Shown piece by piece: positions 50,525 to 58,824 of a stretch of DNA of 64,000 bases. Both the position numbers and the translations under genes were made by a program. A model generated the notes under the pieces. That model did no database searches, was not told where the DNA came from, and saw only the letters and a program-made list of their open reading frames with translations. This stretch comes from Amycolatopsis sp. CA-126428 (GTDB lineage Bacteria > Actinomycetota > Actinomycetes > Mycobacteriales > Pseudonocardiaceae), in NCBI RefSeq assembly GCF_002904335.1, contig NZ_PPHF01000037.1, forward strand, positions 1 to 64,000, given 5' to 3'. The stretch's first letter is position 1; each line of letters begins with the position of its first letter.

Positions 50525-51049
50525 ATGCGCATCACCGTCACCGTCGACGGGACGAAGTACACCGACGAAGTCGAACCCCGCACCCTCCTCGTGCACCACC
50601 TGCGAGAGCGGCTCGGCAAGGTCGGCACCGTCGTCGGCTGCGACACCAGCAACTGCGGCGCCTGCACCGTCCACCTCGACGGGCACAGCGTGAAGTCCTG
50701 CTCCGTGCTGGCCGTCCAGGCCGACGGCTGCGAGGTCACCACCGTCGAAGGGCTCGCCCGCGACGGCCGGCTGCACCCGGTGCAGCAGGCTTTTCACGAC
50801 AACCACGCCCTGCAGTGCGGGTTCTGCACGCCGGGGATGATCATGCAGTCGATCGACCTGCTGGCCGACAACCCCGACCCGGACGAGCAAGCCGTCCGCG
50901 AGGGCCTCGAGGGCAACCTCTGCCGCTGCACCGGCTACCAGAACATCGTCCGCGCGGTCCGTGACGCCGCGCAGCACATGAGCCCCGGCGCCGGGCCCGA
51001 AGCCGAGCGGATCGCCGAGAACAAGCACGTCGGCGTGGGTGGTGACTGA
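50525..51049 (+). CDS. Molybdenum hydroxylase small subunit, 2x[2Fe-2S] (CoxS-like)
   Basis: 174 residues. Plant-ferredoxin cluster cysteines in [18 protein letters not shown] and SCSVLAV; second cluster in [13 protein letters not shown] and [13 protein letters not shown]. Passes electrons from the Mo site to FAD of the medium subunit. ATG 50525 follows TTGGAGG. It overlaps the large-subunit gene by one base. Confidence 0.93.
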   Translation: MRITVTVDGTKYTDEVEPRTLLVHHLRERLGKVGTVVGCDTSNCGACTVHLDGHSVKSCSVLAVQADGCEVTTVEGLARDGRLHPVQQAFHDNHALQCGFCTPGMIMQSIDLLADNPDPDEQAVREGLEGNLCRCTGYQNIVRAVRDAAQHMSPGAGPEAERIAENKHVGVGGD

Positions 51050-53490
51050 TGACCGCCACGATCGAACCGGAGGTCGGGAAGTCCCGCCGCCGCAAGGAGG
51101 ACGAGCGGCTGATCACCGGCCGCACCCGCTGGACCGACAACATCACGCTGCCCGGCCTGCTGCACATGGCGGTCCTGCGCAGCCCGTTCGCGCACGCCAA
51201 GATTGTCTCGATCGACACGTCGGCGGCGAAGAGCGCCCCGGGCGTCATCGCCGTCTACACCGCGAAGGACCTCGACCCGGACGGCTCCGTCGGCATGCCG
51301 TGCGCGTGGCCGATCACGCCGGACATGAAGGCGCCGCGCCGTCCGGTGCTCGCCTCCGACACGGTCAACTTCGCCGGTGAGGGCGTCGCGGTCGTCGTCG
51401 CCCGGTCGTCCGCCGAAGCGCACGACGCGCTCGAGGAGATCGACGTCGAATACGACGAGCTGCCGGTCGTCCTCGACATGGAAGCCGCGATCGCCGACGG
51501 TGCCCCGCTGGTCCACGAGGACCTCGGCACCAACACGAGCGCGGTCTGGAAGTTCGACTCCGCCGAGGCCGGCACCGGCGGCAACGTCGAGGACGCGATC
51601 AGCTCGTCGGAGGTCGTGCTCAAGCGCCGCTTCCGCCAGCAGCGCCTGGTCCCGGCGTTCATGGAGCCACGCGCCTGCGTCGTCGACCCGACCAGCACGC
51701 AGATCACCATGTGGTCGGCCACGCAGGTGCCGCACATCCTGCGCGTGATGTCGGCGCTGACGCTCGGCATCCCCGAGCACAAGCTGCGCGTGATCGCGCC
51801 GGACGTCGGCGGCGGCTTCGGCGGCAAGATCGGCGTCCTGCCGGAAGAGATGATGTCGCTGCTCGTCGCGCAGAAGCTCGGCAAGCCGGTCAAGTGGAAC
51901 GAGACGCGGTCGGAGACGATGCTCGCCGCGCACCACGGCCGCGACCAGATCCAGGACATCACCATTTCGGCGACCCGCGACGGTCAGGTCACCGGCCTCA
52001 AGGTCGAGCTGCTCGCCAACCTCGGCGCGTACAACGGCCTGGTCGGGCCGGGCGTGCCGATCCTCGGCGCGTTCATGTTCAACGCGATCTACAAGATCCC
52101 GGCGTACCACTTCGCGTGCACCAACGTGTACACGACGACGACGCTGACCGACGCCTACCGCGGCGCCGGCCGCCCGGAGGCGACGTTCGCGATCGAGCGG
52201 ATCATGGACGAGCTCGCCGTCGAGCTCGGCATGGACCCGCTGGAACTGCGCGAGAAGAACTGGATCAAGCACGAGGAGTTCCCGTTCACGACCGTGTGCG
52301 GGCTGACCTACGACTCCGGCAACTACGAGGCCGCGACCGAGAAGGCGAAGCAGCTCTTCGACTACGACGGCCTGCGCGCGGAGCAGGAGCGACGCCGGGC
52401 GGCGAAGGACAAGGTGCAGCTCGGCATCGGCATCTCGACGTTCACCGAGATGTGCGGGCTCGCGCCGTCCCGGGTGCTCGGTTCGCTGGACTACGGCGCC
52501 GGCGGCTGGGAGTACGCGTCCATCCGGATGCTGCCGACCGGCAAGGTCGAGGTCACGACGGGCGCGTCCGCGCACGGCCAGGGCCACGAGACGGCGTGGA
52601 GCCAGATCGTCGCCGACCAGCTGGGTGTCGCGTTCGAGGACGTCGAAATCCTGCACGGCGACACGCAGTCGTCGCACAAGGGCATGGACACCTACGGCTC
52701 GCGGTCGCTGGTCGTCGGCGGGATCGCCGTCATCAAGGCCGCGGAGAAGGTGATCGCCAAGGCCAAGCCGATCGCGGCGCACCTGCTCGAATGCGCCGAG
52801 GACGACCTCGAGTTCGCCGGCGGCAAGTTCACCGTCAGGGGCACCGACACGGCCACGACCATGGGTGATGTCGCGCTCGCGGTGTTCGCGGCGCACAACC
52901 TGCCCGACGGGGTCGAGCCGTCGCTCGACTCGGACGCGACGTTCGACCCGGAGAACTTCTCGTTCCCGCACGGCACGCACCTGTGCGCCGCCGAAGTGGA
53001 CACCGAGACGGGCCGGATCAAGCTGCGCTCGTACGTCTGCGTCGACGACGTCGGCGTCGCGGTGAACCCGCTGATCGTCGAGGGCCAGGTGCACGGCGGG
53101 CTCGCGCAGGGCATCGCGCAGGCGCTGTTCGAGGGCACCGAGCACGACGAAAGCGGCACCCTCACCACCGGCACGTTCGCCGACTACCTGCTGCCGTCGG
53201 CGGCGGACCTGCCGTCGTTCACCACCGACCGCACGGAAACCCCGTCGACGACGAACCCGCTCGGCGCCAAGGGCGTCGGCGAGGCGGGCACCATCGCGTC
53301 CACCCCGGCGGTGGTCAACGCGGTGATCGACGCCGTCCGGCCCTTCGGCGTCGACGACATCGAGATGCCGTTGACCCCGATGCGGGTCTGGCACGCCATC
53401 CAGCACGGCACCACCGACGCGGGCGGCCCCGGCCGCGGCGAAGCGGGTGGCGGCCTCGGTTCGATCGACGCCACCGGAGGTGCGCAGTGA
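51049..53490 (+). CDS. Molybdenum hydroxylase large subunit, form II CO-dehydrogenase-like
   Basis: 813 residues. Active-site loop A369-Y-R-G-A-G-R375 (AYRGAGR) is the form II signature; the true form I CO dehydrogenase has AYxCSFR with the Cu-binding cysteine, absent here. VGGGFGGKIG binds the cofactor and the catalytic glutamate is E745 in GVGEAGT. Form II members oxidise purines, aromatic aldehydes, nicotine-type or other compounds, and CO activity is doubtful. Adjacent aromatic catabolism genes make an aromatic substrate plausible (inference). The C-terminus has a Gly-rich tail (GGPGRGEAGGGLG). Confidence 0.92.
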   Translation: MTATIEPEVGKSRRRKEDERLITGRTRWTDNITLPGLLHMAVLRSPFAHAKIVSIDTSAAKSAPGVIAVYTAKDLDPDGSVGMPCAWPITPDMKAPRRPVLASDTVNFAGEGVAVVVARSSAEAHDALEEIDVEYDELPVVLDMEAAIADGAPLVHEDLGTNTSAVWKFDSAEAGTGGNVEDAISSSEVVLKRRFRQQRLVPAFMEPRACVVDPTSTQITMWSATQVPHILRVMSALTLGIPEHKLRVIAPDVGGGFGGKIGVLPEEMMSLLVAQKLGKPVKWNETRSETMLAAHHGRDQIQDITISATRDGQVTGLKVELLANLGAYNGLVGPGVPILGAFMFNAIYKIPAYHFACTNVYTTTTLTDAYRGAGRPEATFAIERIMDELAVELGMDPLELREKNWIKHEEFPFTTVCGLTYDSGNYEAATEKAKQLFDYDGLRAEQERRRAAKDKVQLGIGISTFTEMCGLAPSRVLGSLDYGAGGWEYASIRMLPTGKVEVTTGASAHGQGHETAWSQIVADQLGVAFEDVEILHGDTQSSHKGMDTYGSRSLVVGGIAVIKAAEKVIAKAKPIAAHLLECAEDDLEFAGGKFTVRGTDTATTMGDVALAVFAAHNLPDGVEPSLDSDATFDPENFSFPHGTHLCAAEVDTETGRIKLRSYVCVDDVGVAVNPLIVEGQVHGGLAQGIAQALFEGTEHDESGTLTTGTFADYLLPSAADLPSFTTDRTETPSTTNPLGAKGVGEAGTIASTPAVVNAVIDAVRPFGVDDIEMPLTPMRVWHAIQHGTTDAGGPGRGEAGGGLGSIDATGGAQ

Positions 53491-54341
53491 TCCCGGCTCC
53501 CTTCGACTACGTCCGCCCGTCCACAGTGGACGAAGCGGTGCAGGCCCTGGCGTCGGCGGGCGAGGACGCCAAGGTGCTGGCCGGCGGGCAGAGCCTGCTG
53601 CCGGTGCTGCGGATGCGGCTCGCCGCGCCGACCACGCTGATCGACCTCGGGCGCGTCGCCGAGCTGCGCGGCGTCCGCGAGGACGGCTCCGACCTGGTGA
53701 TCGGCGCGATGACCACGCACTACGACGTCCAGCGGGACGCGTTGGTGGCTTCGCACGCGGCGTTGCTCAAAGAGGCGACGGACACGGTGGCCGACCCGCA
53801 GATCCGCCACCGCGGCACCCTCGGCGGCGCGATCGCCCACGCCGACCCGGCCGGCGACCTGCTGGCGCCGGTGCTCGCCCTGGACGCTTCGCTGGTGGTG
53901 GCCGGGCCGTCGGGGCGCCGGACGGTCCCGGCCGCGGACTTCTTCCGCGACCTGTTCACCACCGCGCTGGCCCCGGACGAGCTGCTGGTCGAGATCCGCG
54001 TCCCCCAGCACACGGGGTGGCGGGCGCACTACGAGAAGTTCAACCGCGTCGCCCAGGCGTGGTCGATGGTCGCGGTCGCGGTCACCGTCCGCACCGAGGC
54101 CGGCGTCATCGAGGAGGCGCGTGTCGCGCTGACGAACATGGGTTCGACCCCGGTCCGCGCCTCGGGAGTCGAGGCGGCCCTGGTCGGCGTCCAGGCCTCG
54201 GCGGATTCGATCGCCGCGGCGGCATCGCACGCGGCGGAGGGCACGAATCCGCCGGTCGACAGCAACGCCGACGTCGAATACCGCCGTCACCTCGCGCAGG
54301 TGCTGACGGGCCGCGCGATCGCGGCGGCGGCCGGAGCCTGA
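53487..54341 (+). CDS. Molybdenum hydroxylase medium (FAD) subunit (CoxM-like)
   Basis: 284 residues. FAD motifs AGGQSLLPVLRMRLAAP and TLGGAIAHADPAGDL, plus PADFF-like AADFFRDLFTTAL; C-terminal CO_deh_flav_C region with YRRHLAQVLTGRAI. Begins at GTG 53487, overlapping the large subunit by 4 bases. Followed by a very strong hairpin. Confidence 0.92.
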   Translation: MIPAPFDYVRPSTVDEAVQALASAGEDAKVLAGGQSLLPVLRMRLAAPTTLIDLGRVAELRGVREDGSDLVIGAMTTHYDVQRDALVASHAALLKEATDTVADPQIRHRGTLGGAIAHADPAGDLLAPVLALDASLVVAGPSGRRTVPAADFFRDLFTTALAPDELLVEIRVPQHTGWRAHYEKFNRVAQAWSMVAVAVTVRTEAGVIEEARVALTNMGSTPVRASGVEAALVGVQASADSIAAAASHAAEGTNPPVDSNADVEYRRHLAQVLTGRAIAAAAGA

Positions 54342-54346
54342 CGCGC

Positions 54347-54391
54347 GCCCCGGGGGCCGCCGCTCGCCCGGCGAGCCGCGGCCCCCGGGGC
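54347..54391. terminator. Long nested hairpin between the medium-subunit and CoxG genes
   Basis: Outer 14-bp arms gccccgggggccgc (54347-54360) and 54378-54391, inner perfect ctcgcc/ggcgag (54363-54368/54370-54375). No T-run. It separates the coxSLM transcript from coxG, which has its own strong ribosome site. Confidence 0.7.
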
Positions 54392-54442
54392 GGCTAGGGT
54401 GGGGTGCGAACACCCCAGGTTCGGCAGAAAGGAGGTCGGCCC

Positions 54443-55363
54443 GTGCGGCTCGACCACGAATTCACCGTCCCGGCTCCGATCGGCGAGGTCTGGCAGGCGG
54501 TCGTCGACCCCGAGCGCGTCGCCCCGTGCATGCCGGGCGCGACGCTGACCAAGGTCGAGGGCGACAAGTTCAGCGGAACGGTGAAGGTCAAGCTGGGACC
54601 GATTTCTCTGCTGTACAAGGGGAACGGTGAGTTCCTCGAGAAGGACGAAGCCGCCCGCAAGGTGACGATCAAGGCCTCGGGCAAGGATTCCCGCGGAGCG
54701 GGCACGGCGGCGGCAACGGTGACGCTGACGTTGACGGAGACGGACGGCGGAACCCACGGAACGGTGGCCACCGACCTGGCGATCACGGGCAAGCCCGCCC
54801 AGTTCGGCCGCGGGTTGATCAGCGAGGTCGGCGGCAAGATCCTCGACACGTTCGCGGGCTGCCTGTCGGGCAAGCTGGGTCCGGCGAAGGAAGCAGCGGC
54901 CGAGAAGCCCGCAGCTGCCCCGGCGGCGGCGGCCCCGGCGGCGGCTGGTTCTGCGGCGGCTGGTTCTGCGGCGGCCGGGGATGCACCGGCGCAGAGTGCC
55001 CAGGCCGGAAAAGCCCCAGCACAGGGGACCGCTCCGACCGCGGCGGCAGCCGCCCAGCCGGTGGCCGAACGGGCCGTGAAGCCGGTACCGGAGCAGGACA
55101 CCCCGGCGGCCAAGTCCGAGCCGGTGGCCAAGCCGCAGCCGGCGGTCAAGCCGGCACCGACCACCCCGGAGATCAACACGGAGCCGAAGCCCAAGCCGGC
55201 GGACCGCCCGGCGCTGCACAGCGTCCCGGCACCCCCGGAGACCGAGGCGATCGACCTGCTCGACTACGCGGGCGCTTCGGTGCTCAAGCGAGTGGCCCCG
55301 GTGCTGGCCGCCGTCGCCGCGGTGGTGGGTTTGGTGGCGATCGTCCGCGCGCTTCGCAAGTGA
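54443..55363 (+). CDS. CoxG-like SRPBCC protein with Ala/Pro linker and C-terminal membrane anchor
   Basis: 306 residues from GTG 54443 behind AAAGGAGG. SRPBCC domain 1-150: LDHEFTVPAPIGEVWQAVVDPERVAPCMPGATLT (in parts), FSGTVKVKLGPISLLYKGNGEF, RGLISEVGGKILDTFAGCLS. A 110-residue Ala/Pro/Lys linker follows, with three near-identical AAGSAAAG-type units, and a C-terminal hydrophobic helix VLAAVAAVVGLVAIV. CoxG recruits CO dehydrogenase to the membrane in carboxidotrophs, and the anchor here fits that role. Confidence 0.88.
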   Translation: MRLDHEFTVPAPIGEVWQAVVDPERVAPCMPGATLTKVEGDKFSGTVKVKLGPISLLYKGNGEFLEKDEAARKVTIKASGKDSRGAGTAAATVTLTLTETDGGTHGTVATDLAITGKPAQFGRGLISEVGGKILDTFAGCLSGKLGPAKEAAAEKPAAAPAAAAPAAAGSAAAGSAAAGDAPAQSAQAGKAPAQGTAPTAAAAAQPVAERAVKPVPEQDTPAAKSEPVAKPQPAVKPAPTTPEINTEPKPKPADRPALHSVPAPPETEAIDLLDYAGASVLKRVAPVLAAVAAVVGLVAIVRALRK

Positions 55364-55385
55364 GCCGGCCCGCGTTGGCGGGTGT

Positions 55386-55504
55386 GTGCGGGGTGCTCGG
55401 CCGCTGAGTTGTGCCGGTCTGCTTCGCGCACTCCGCAGGTGAGTTGGCCTGGCTTGGTGGGTGCGGGGTGCCGAGCCACCGAGCTGTGCCGGTTTGCTCC
55501 GCGC
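55386..55504. repeat. Degenerate tandem duplication upstream of the diguanylate cyclase
   Basis: A block starting gtgcggggtg at 55386 recurs at 55461 (period 75 bases); about 44 bases align with several mismatches, including ccgctgagttgtgccggt versus ccaccgagctgtgccggt. The whole gap 55364-55805 (442 bases) is G/T-rich on the plus strand and contains no gene I can support. Confidence 0.55.
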
Positions 55505-55805
55505 GCGGTCGTTGGGCTGGGCGTGGGGCGCAATTTGCCGAGGTGCCGGTGCCGCGGCGGTCCGTCTGGTGGCGCACTGGGCGAATGAGCTGGCTGGGGC
55601 GGGTGCCCCCGATGGTGATCTGTTGCCGAGGCGCTGACCTGCGTTGATCTACTTTGGGCGGGCCTTAGCGCCAGTGCGTTGCCGGCAATTCCCCCGGACT
55701 GGCGACGCGCGTCGCCGGAACGGCTACGCTGGGCTACCTGGTCGGCCGAACTTCGCGCAAGGGGTACGTCACGATGCCGGTTCGTCGCGTCTGTGGCCTC
55801 GGCTC

Positions 55806-57098
55806 TTGAGAGCCCAGGCCGCCGGGCGCCGGGAAGCGCTTTCCACCTGGCCGGGCTGGCCCGCGCGATGGGCGATGTGGGGTGGTGCCAAGACCCGCTG
55901 GATCGCCTACGCCCTCGGCTGTGAGCTGCTCGCCGTCGGTGCGACCGGGACGGCGCTGGCCACCGGGTTCGGCGGCGCCGTACGGCCGGGGTGGTTTGCC
56001 GTGCTCGTCGCCCTCGGCGTTGCTCAGGCCGAGATGTCACGCCGCATCGAGCGGTTGCGCCGGTGGATGAGCGGGCAAATGCACATCAACGTCACCTCCG
56101 TCTGGTACCTCGCCGGTGTCGTCCTGCTGCCGCCGGCGTGGGTGGCGCTGCTGGCCGTCGTGCTCTACACGCACCTGTGGGTGCGAGTGTGGCGACAGGT
56201 CCGTACGCGGCCCGCGCACCGCTTCGTGGCGAGCACGGCTTGGGCGATGCTTTCCTGTTTCGCTGCGTCCTCCGTTCTCGCCGTGTCGGGATTGCACGGG
56301 ACGCCGTTGCAGACGCCGCGCGGGTTGTTCGCGCTCTGCTTGGCGGCCGCGGTGTTCGAGCTGGTGAACGTCGGCCTGGTGGCGGCCGGCATCTACCTGT
56401 ACACCAGCCAGCGCTCGGCGGCCGACCTGATCGGCACGTGGGAGGACAACGCCTTCGAGCTGGCGACCCTCTGCCTCGGCGGGCTCGCCGCGCTCGCGCT
56501 GGTCGAGCAGCCGGTGCTGGTGGTGTTCGTCGTGGCGCCGTTGCTGCTGCTGCACCGGTATCTGCTGTTGAAGCAACAGCTGCAGGTCGCGGCCGTCACG
56601 GACGAGAAGACCGGGCTGCTCAACACCGCGGGCTGGCACGAATCCGCGACGCGCGAGCACGCCCGTGTGCAACGCCGCGGCGCCGTCGGGGGCTTCGCGG
56701 TGCTGATGATCGACCTCGACCACTTCAAGCGCATCAACGACACCTACGGCCACCTGACCGGCGACGACGTGCTGGCGGCGGTCGCGGTGGCGATCTCCGG
56801 TTCGGTGCGCCAGGGCGACACGGTGGGCCGGTTCGGTGGTGAGGAGTTCGTGGTGCTGCTGCCGGGCATCGGCCGCGCGGACGTGCTGGCGATCGCCGAG
56901 CGGGTGCGGGTGGCGGTGGGTGAGCTGAACGTGGTGATCTCGACGGGCAGCGGGACGGTCCGGGTGAGTGGCCTTTCGGTGTCGATCGGGGTCGCGCGGC
57001 ACCCGGACGCCGGACCGACTCTCGATGACGTGCTCCGCACTGCTGATGCGGCGCTGTATCGGGCCAAAGAGGCCGGTCGGAACCGGGTTGCGGTCTGA
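55806..57098 (+). CDS. Diguanylate cyclase with membrane sensor region (GGDEF)
   Basis: Makes cyclic di-GMP from two GTP. From TTG 55806 it has 430 residues; ATG 55875 and the long frame from 55644 are alternatives, and no strong ribosome site decides. About six hydrophobic spans (VGATGTALATGFGG through VFVVAPLLLLHRYLLL) form a membrane sensor of MASE-like appearance. The cytoplasmic GGDEF domain begins at TDEKTGLLNTAGW, with IDLDHFKRINDTYGH, the A-site GGEEF and the inhibitory RxxD site RQGD five residues ahead. VSIGVARHP and ADAALYRAKEAGRNRV complete it. So active and product-inhibited. Flanked by repeats on both sides. Confidence 0.88.
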   Translation: MRAQAAGRREALSTWPGWPARWAMWGGAKTRWIAYALGCELLAVGATGTALATGFGGAVRPGWFAVLVALGVAQAEMSRRIERLRRWMSGQMHINVTSVWYLAGVVLLPPAWVALLAVVLYTHLWVRVWRQVRTRPAHRFVASTAWAMLSCFAASSVLAVSGLHGTPLQTPRGLFALCLAAAVFELVNVGLVAAGIYLYTSQRSAADLIGTWEDNAFELATLCLGGLAALALVEQPVLVVFVVAPLLLLHRYLLLKQQLQVAAVTDEKTGLLNTAGWHESATREHARVQRRGAVGGFAVLMIDLDHFKRINDTYGHLTGDDVLAAVAVAISGSVRQGDTVGRFGGEEFVVLLPGIGRADVLAIAERVRVAVGELNVVISTGSGTVRVSGLSVSIGVARHPDAGPTLDDVLRTADAALYRAKEAGRNRVAV

Positions 57099-57120
57099 CG
57101 CGTGCCCGGCCCGGGAAGCG

Positions 57121-57575
57121 CCGGAGGGCGGCTTCCGCTGGTGGGTTGGAGGTCGTGGTGCTTTGCGGGGCGGAGGGCTGGCGCCGCTCGGGTTAGTGCG
57201 GCTCAGTTGAGGCGTGGCTCGGGTGGGCTCGGCCGGAGGGCGGCTTCCGCTGGTGGGGTTGGTGGGCGTCGTGCTGCGGCAGGGTGGAGGGCTGGCGCCA
57301 CCCGGGGTTAGTGCGGCTCGGCTGAAGAGTGGCTCGGGTGGGCTCGGCTGAGGAGCGGCTCGTGGCGGGAGTGGCGAGAAACCCGTCCTAGCTGTGCCGC
57401 TGCTGTGATTCAGTTGGTGGGGTTGGCGGTCGTGGTGCTTGCGGGCCAGAGGCCCGGTGTCACCCGGGGGTGAGTGCGGCTCGGTTGAGGCGTGGCTCGG
57501 GTGGGCTCGGCCGAGGAGCGGCTCGTGACGGTGGGGAAGAGGAACCCTCCCAGCTGTGCCGCCGCTGTGATTCAG
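57121..57575. repeat. Complex degenerate repeat block A-A-B-A-B
   Basis: Unit A (about 112-115 bases, starting ccggagggcggcttccgctg) occupies 57121-57232 and 57233-57347; a third, shorter A is at 57414-57510. All end tggctcgggtgggctcgg. Unit B (65-66 bases, gaggagcggctcgtg ... tgtgattcag) is at 57348-57413 and 57511-57575. The second B abuts the leader of the monooxygenase gene at 57615. The 516-base gap 57099-57614 holds no gene. Confidence 0.75.
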
Positions 57576-57614
57576 CACGCGAAATACCTCTTCGCGCGCG
57601 GTGTTGCACCTCAT

Positions 57615-58676
57615 ATGAGCGGCGCGGATCACGAGACGGACGTGGTGGTCATCGGGGCCGGGCAAGCCGGGTTGTCCGCCGCCTATCACCTGCGGCGGGC
57701 CGGGTTCGCCAACCGGAGCGGGTTTGTGGTGCTCGATCACGGGAAGCGCGCCGGGGGTGCGTGGCAGTACCGTTGGCCTTCTCTCGTCCTCGGGAAGGTG
57801 CACGGCATCCACGACCTTCCCGGCATGGCCTTCGGCACTCCGGACGTGACGCGGCCCGCCTCCGAGGTCGTCTCCGAATACTTCGCGCGCTTCGAAAGCG
57901 TTTACGATCTCCCCGTTCTCCGGCCTGTCGACGTCCAGTCCGTGATGCGGGCAGGGGAGCGGCTGGTCGTCTCGAGCCCCGCCGAGTCCTGGGCCGCGCG
58001 AGCCGTCATCAGTGCCACCGGGACCTGGGACCGTCCCTTCTGGCCGCGCTATCCCGGCCAGGAAACCTTCGCCGGGCGGCAGCTGCACACCGCCGACTAC
58101 ACCGGACCCGAAGACTTCCGGGGCCGGCGGGTGGTCGTGGTCGGTGGGGGGTCGTCCGCCGTCCAGCTGCTCATGGAGTTCGCGCCGCTCGCCCGCGCCA
58201 CGGCGTGGGTCACCCGCCGGCCGCCCGTGTGGCGGGACGAGCCCTTCAGCGAGGACTGGGGACGCAACGCCGTCGCCAAGGTCGACGAGCGGGTGCGCGC
58301 GGGCCTGCCGCCCGAAAGCGTCGTCAGCGTGACCGACCTGGCCGTGACGCCGGAGGTGCGGGCCGCCCGCGCCGCCGGAATCCTCGACCGGCGGCCGATG
58401 TTCGAGCGCATCACGCCCGGGGGTGTCGCCTGGGTGGACGGCTCGCACTTCGACGCCGACGTGATCCTCTGGGCCACCGGCTTCCGCGCGGCGATCGACC
58501 ACCTCGCGCCACTGCACGTCCGCGAACCCGGCGGCGGCATCCGGATGGACGGCACGCGGGTGGTGCCGGAACCCCGCCTGCACCTGGTGGGGTACGGGCC
58601 GTCGGCGAGCACAGTCGGGGCCAACCGGGCCGGCCGGGCCGCCGTGACGGAGATCCGGAAACTGCTGGAGCGGTGA
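57615..58676 (+). CDS. Flavin-containing monooxygenase / FAD-NAD(P)-binding oxidoreductase
   Basis: 353 residues from ATG 57615; the frame upstream to 57492 is repeat sequence. FAD motif DVVVIGAGQAGLSAAYHLRRAG, VLDHGKRAGGAWQYRW, the second Rossmann motif VVVVGGGSSAVQLLMEFA, and ATG-type block LWATGFRAAIDHLAP. The pattern GxGxSG-like and WxxRWPSL correspond to putative flavoprotein monooxygenases of the CzcO/Trk-like group, which oxygenate or act on K+/metal-linked or small-molecule substrates; exact substrate unknown. Confidence 0.85.
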   Translation: MSGADHETDVVVIGAGQAGLSAAYHLRRAGFANRSGFVVLDHGKRAGGAWQYRWPSLVLGKVHGIHDLPGMAFGTPDVTRPASEVVSEYFARFESVYDLPVLRPVDVQSVMRAGERLVVSSPAESWAARAVISATGTWDRPFWPRYPGQETFAGRQLHTADYTGPEDFRGRRVVVVGGGSSAVQLLMEFAPLARATAWVTRRPPVWRDEPFSEDWGRNAVAKVDERVRAGLPPESVVSVTDLAVTPEVRAARAAGILDRRPMFERITPGGVAWVDGSHFDADVILWATGFRAAIDHLAPLHVREPGGGIRMDGTRVVPEPRLHLVGYGPSASTVGANRAGRAAVTEIRKLLER

Positions 58677-58680
58677 GGGT

Positions 58681-58704
58681 CTTCGCCGGGAGCGGGAGGC
58701 GAAG
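58681..58704 (+). terminator. Hairpin after the flavin monooxygenase
   Basis: 7-bp arms cttcgcc (58681-58687) and ggcgaag (58698-58704), 4 bases after the stop. Together with the hairpin at 58793 it separates two convergent genes. Confidence 0.5.
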
Positions 58705-58792
58705 GTGCGGGTTGCAGGAGCCATAAACCCAAGCTACCGAACATCCGTTCGAATGCCATCGCTGAATCGGGTGATCTTCCGGAAGGGAACAT

Positions 58793-58813
58793 TTCCGTTG
58801 TGGGACAACGGAA
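58793..58813 (-). terminator. Hairpin after the aldo/keto reductase
   Basis: 9-bp perfect arms ttccgttgt (58793-58801) and acaacggaa (58805-58813), loop ggg, 11 bases beyond the leftward stop at 58825; several T residues follow on the minus strand. Confidence 0.65.
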
Positions 58814-58824
58814 CGATGCCGGTG

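Noticed and set aside
51049-53490. True aerobic CO dehydrogenase (form I)
   Set aside because: The active-site loop reads AYRGAGR; the copper-binding AYxCSFR motif is absent.
55264-56040. 258-codon minus-strand frame with repeated RHPAP/AEHPAHTRQRGPAH motifs
   Set aside because: The repetition is explained by the degenerate DNA repeat at 55386-55504; no family match, no start signal, and it overlaps coxG and the cyclase start.
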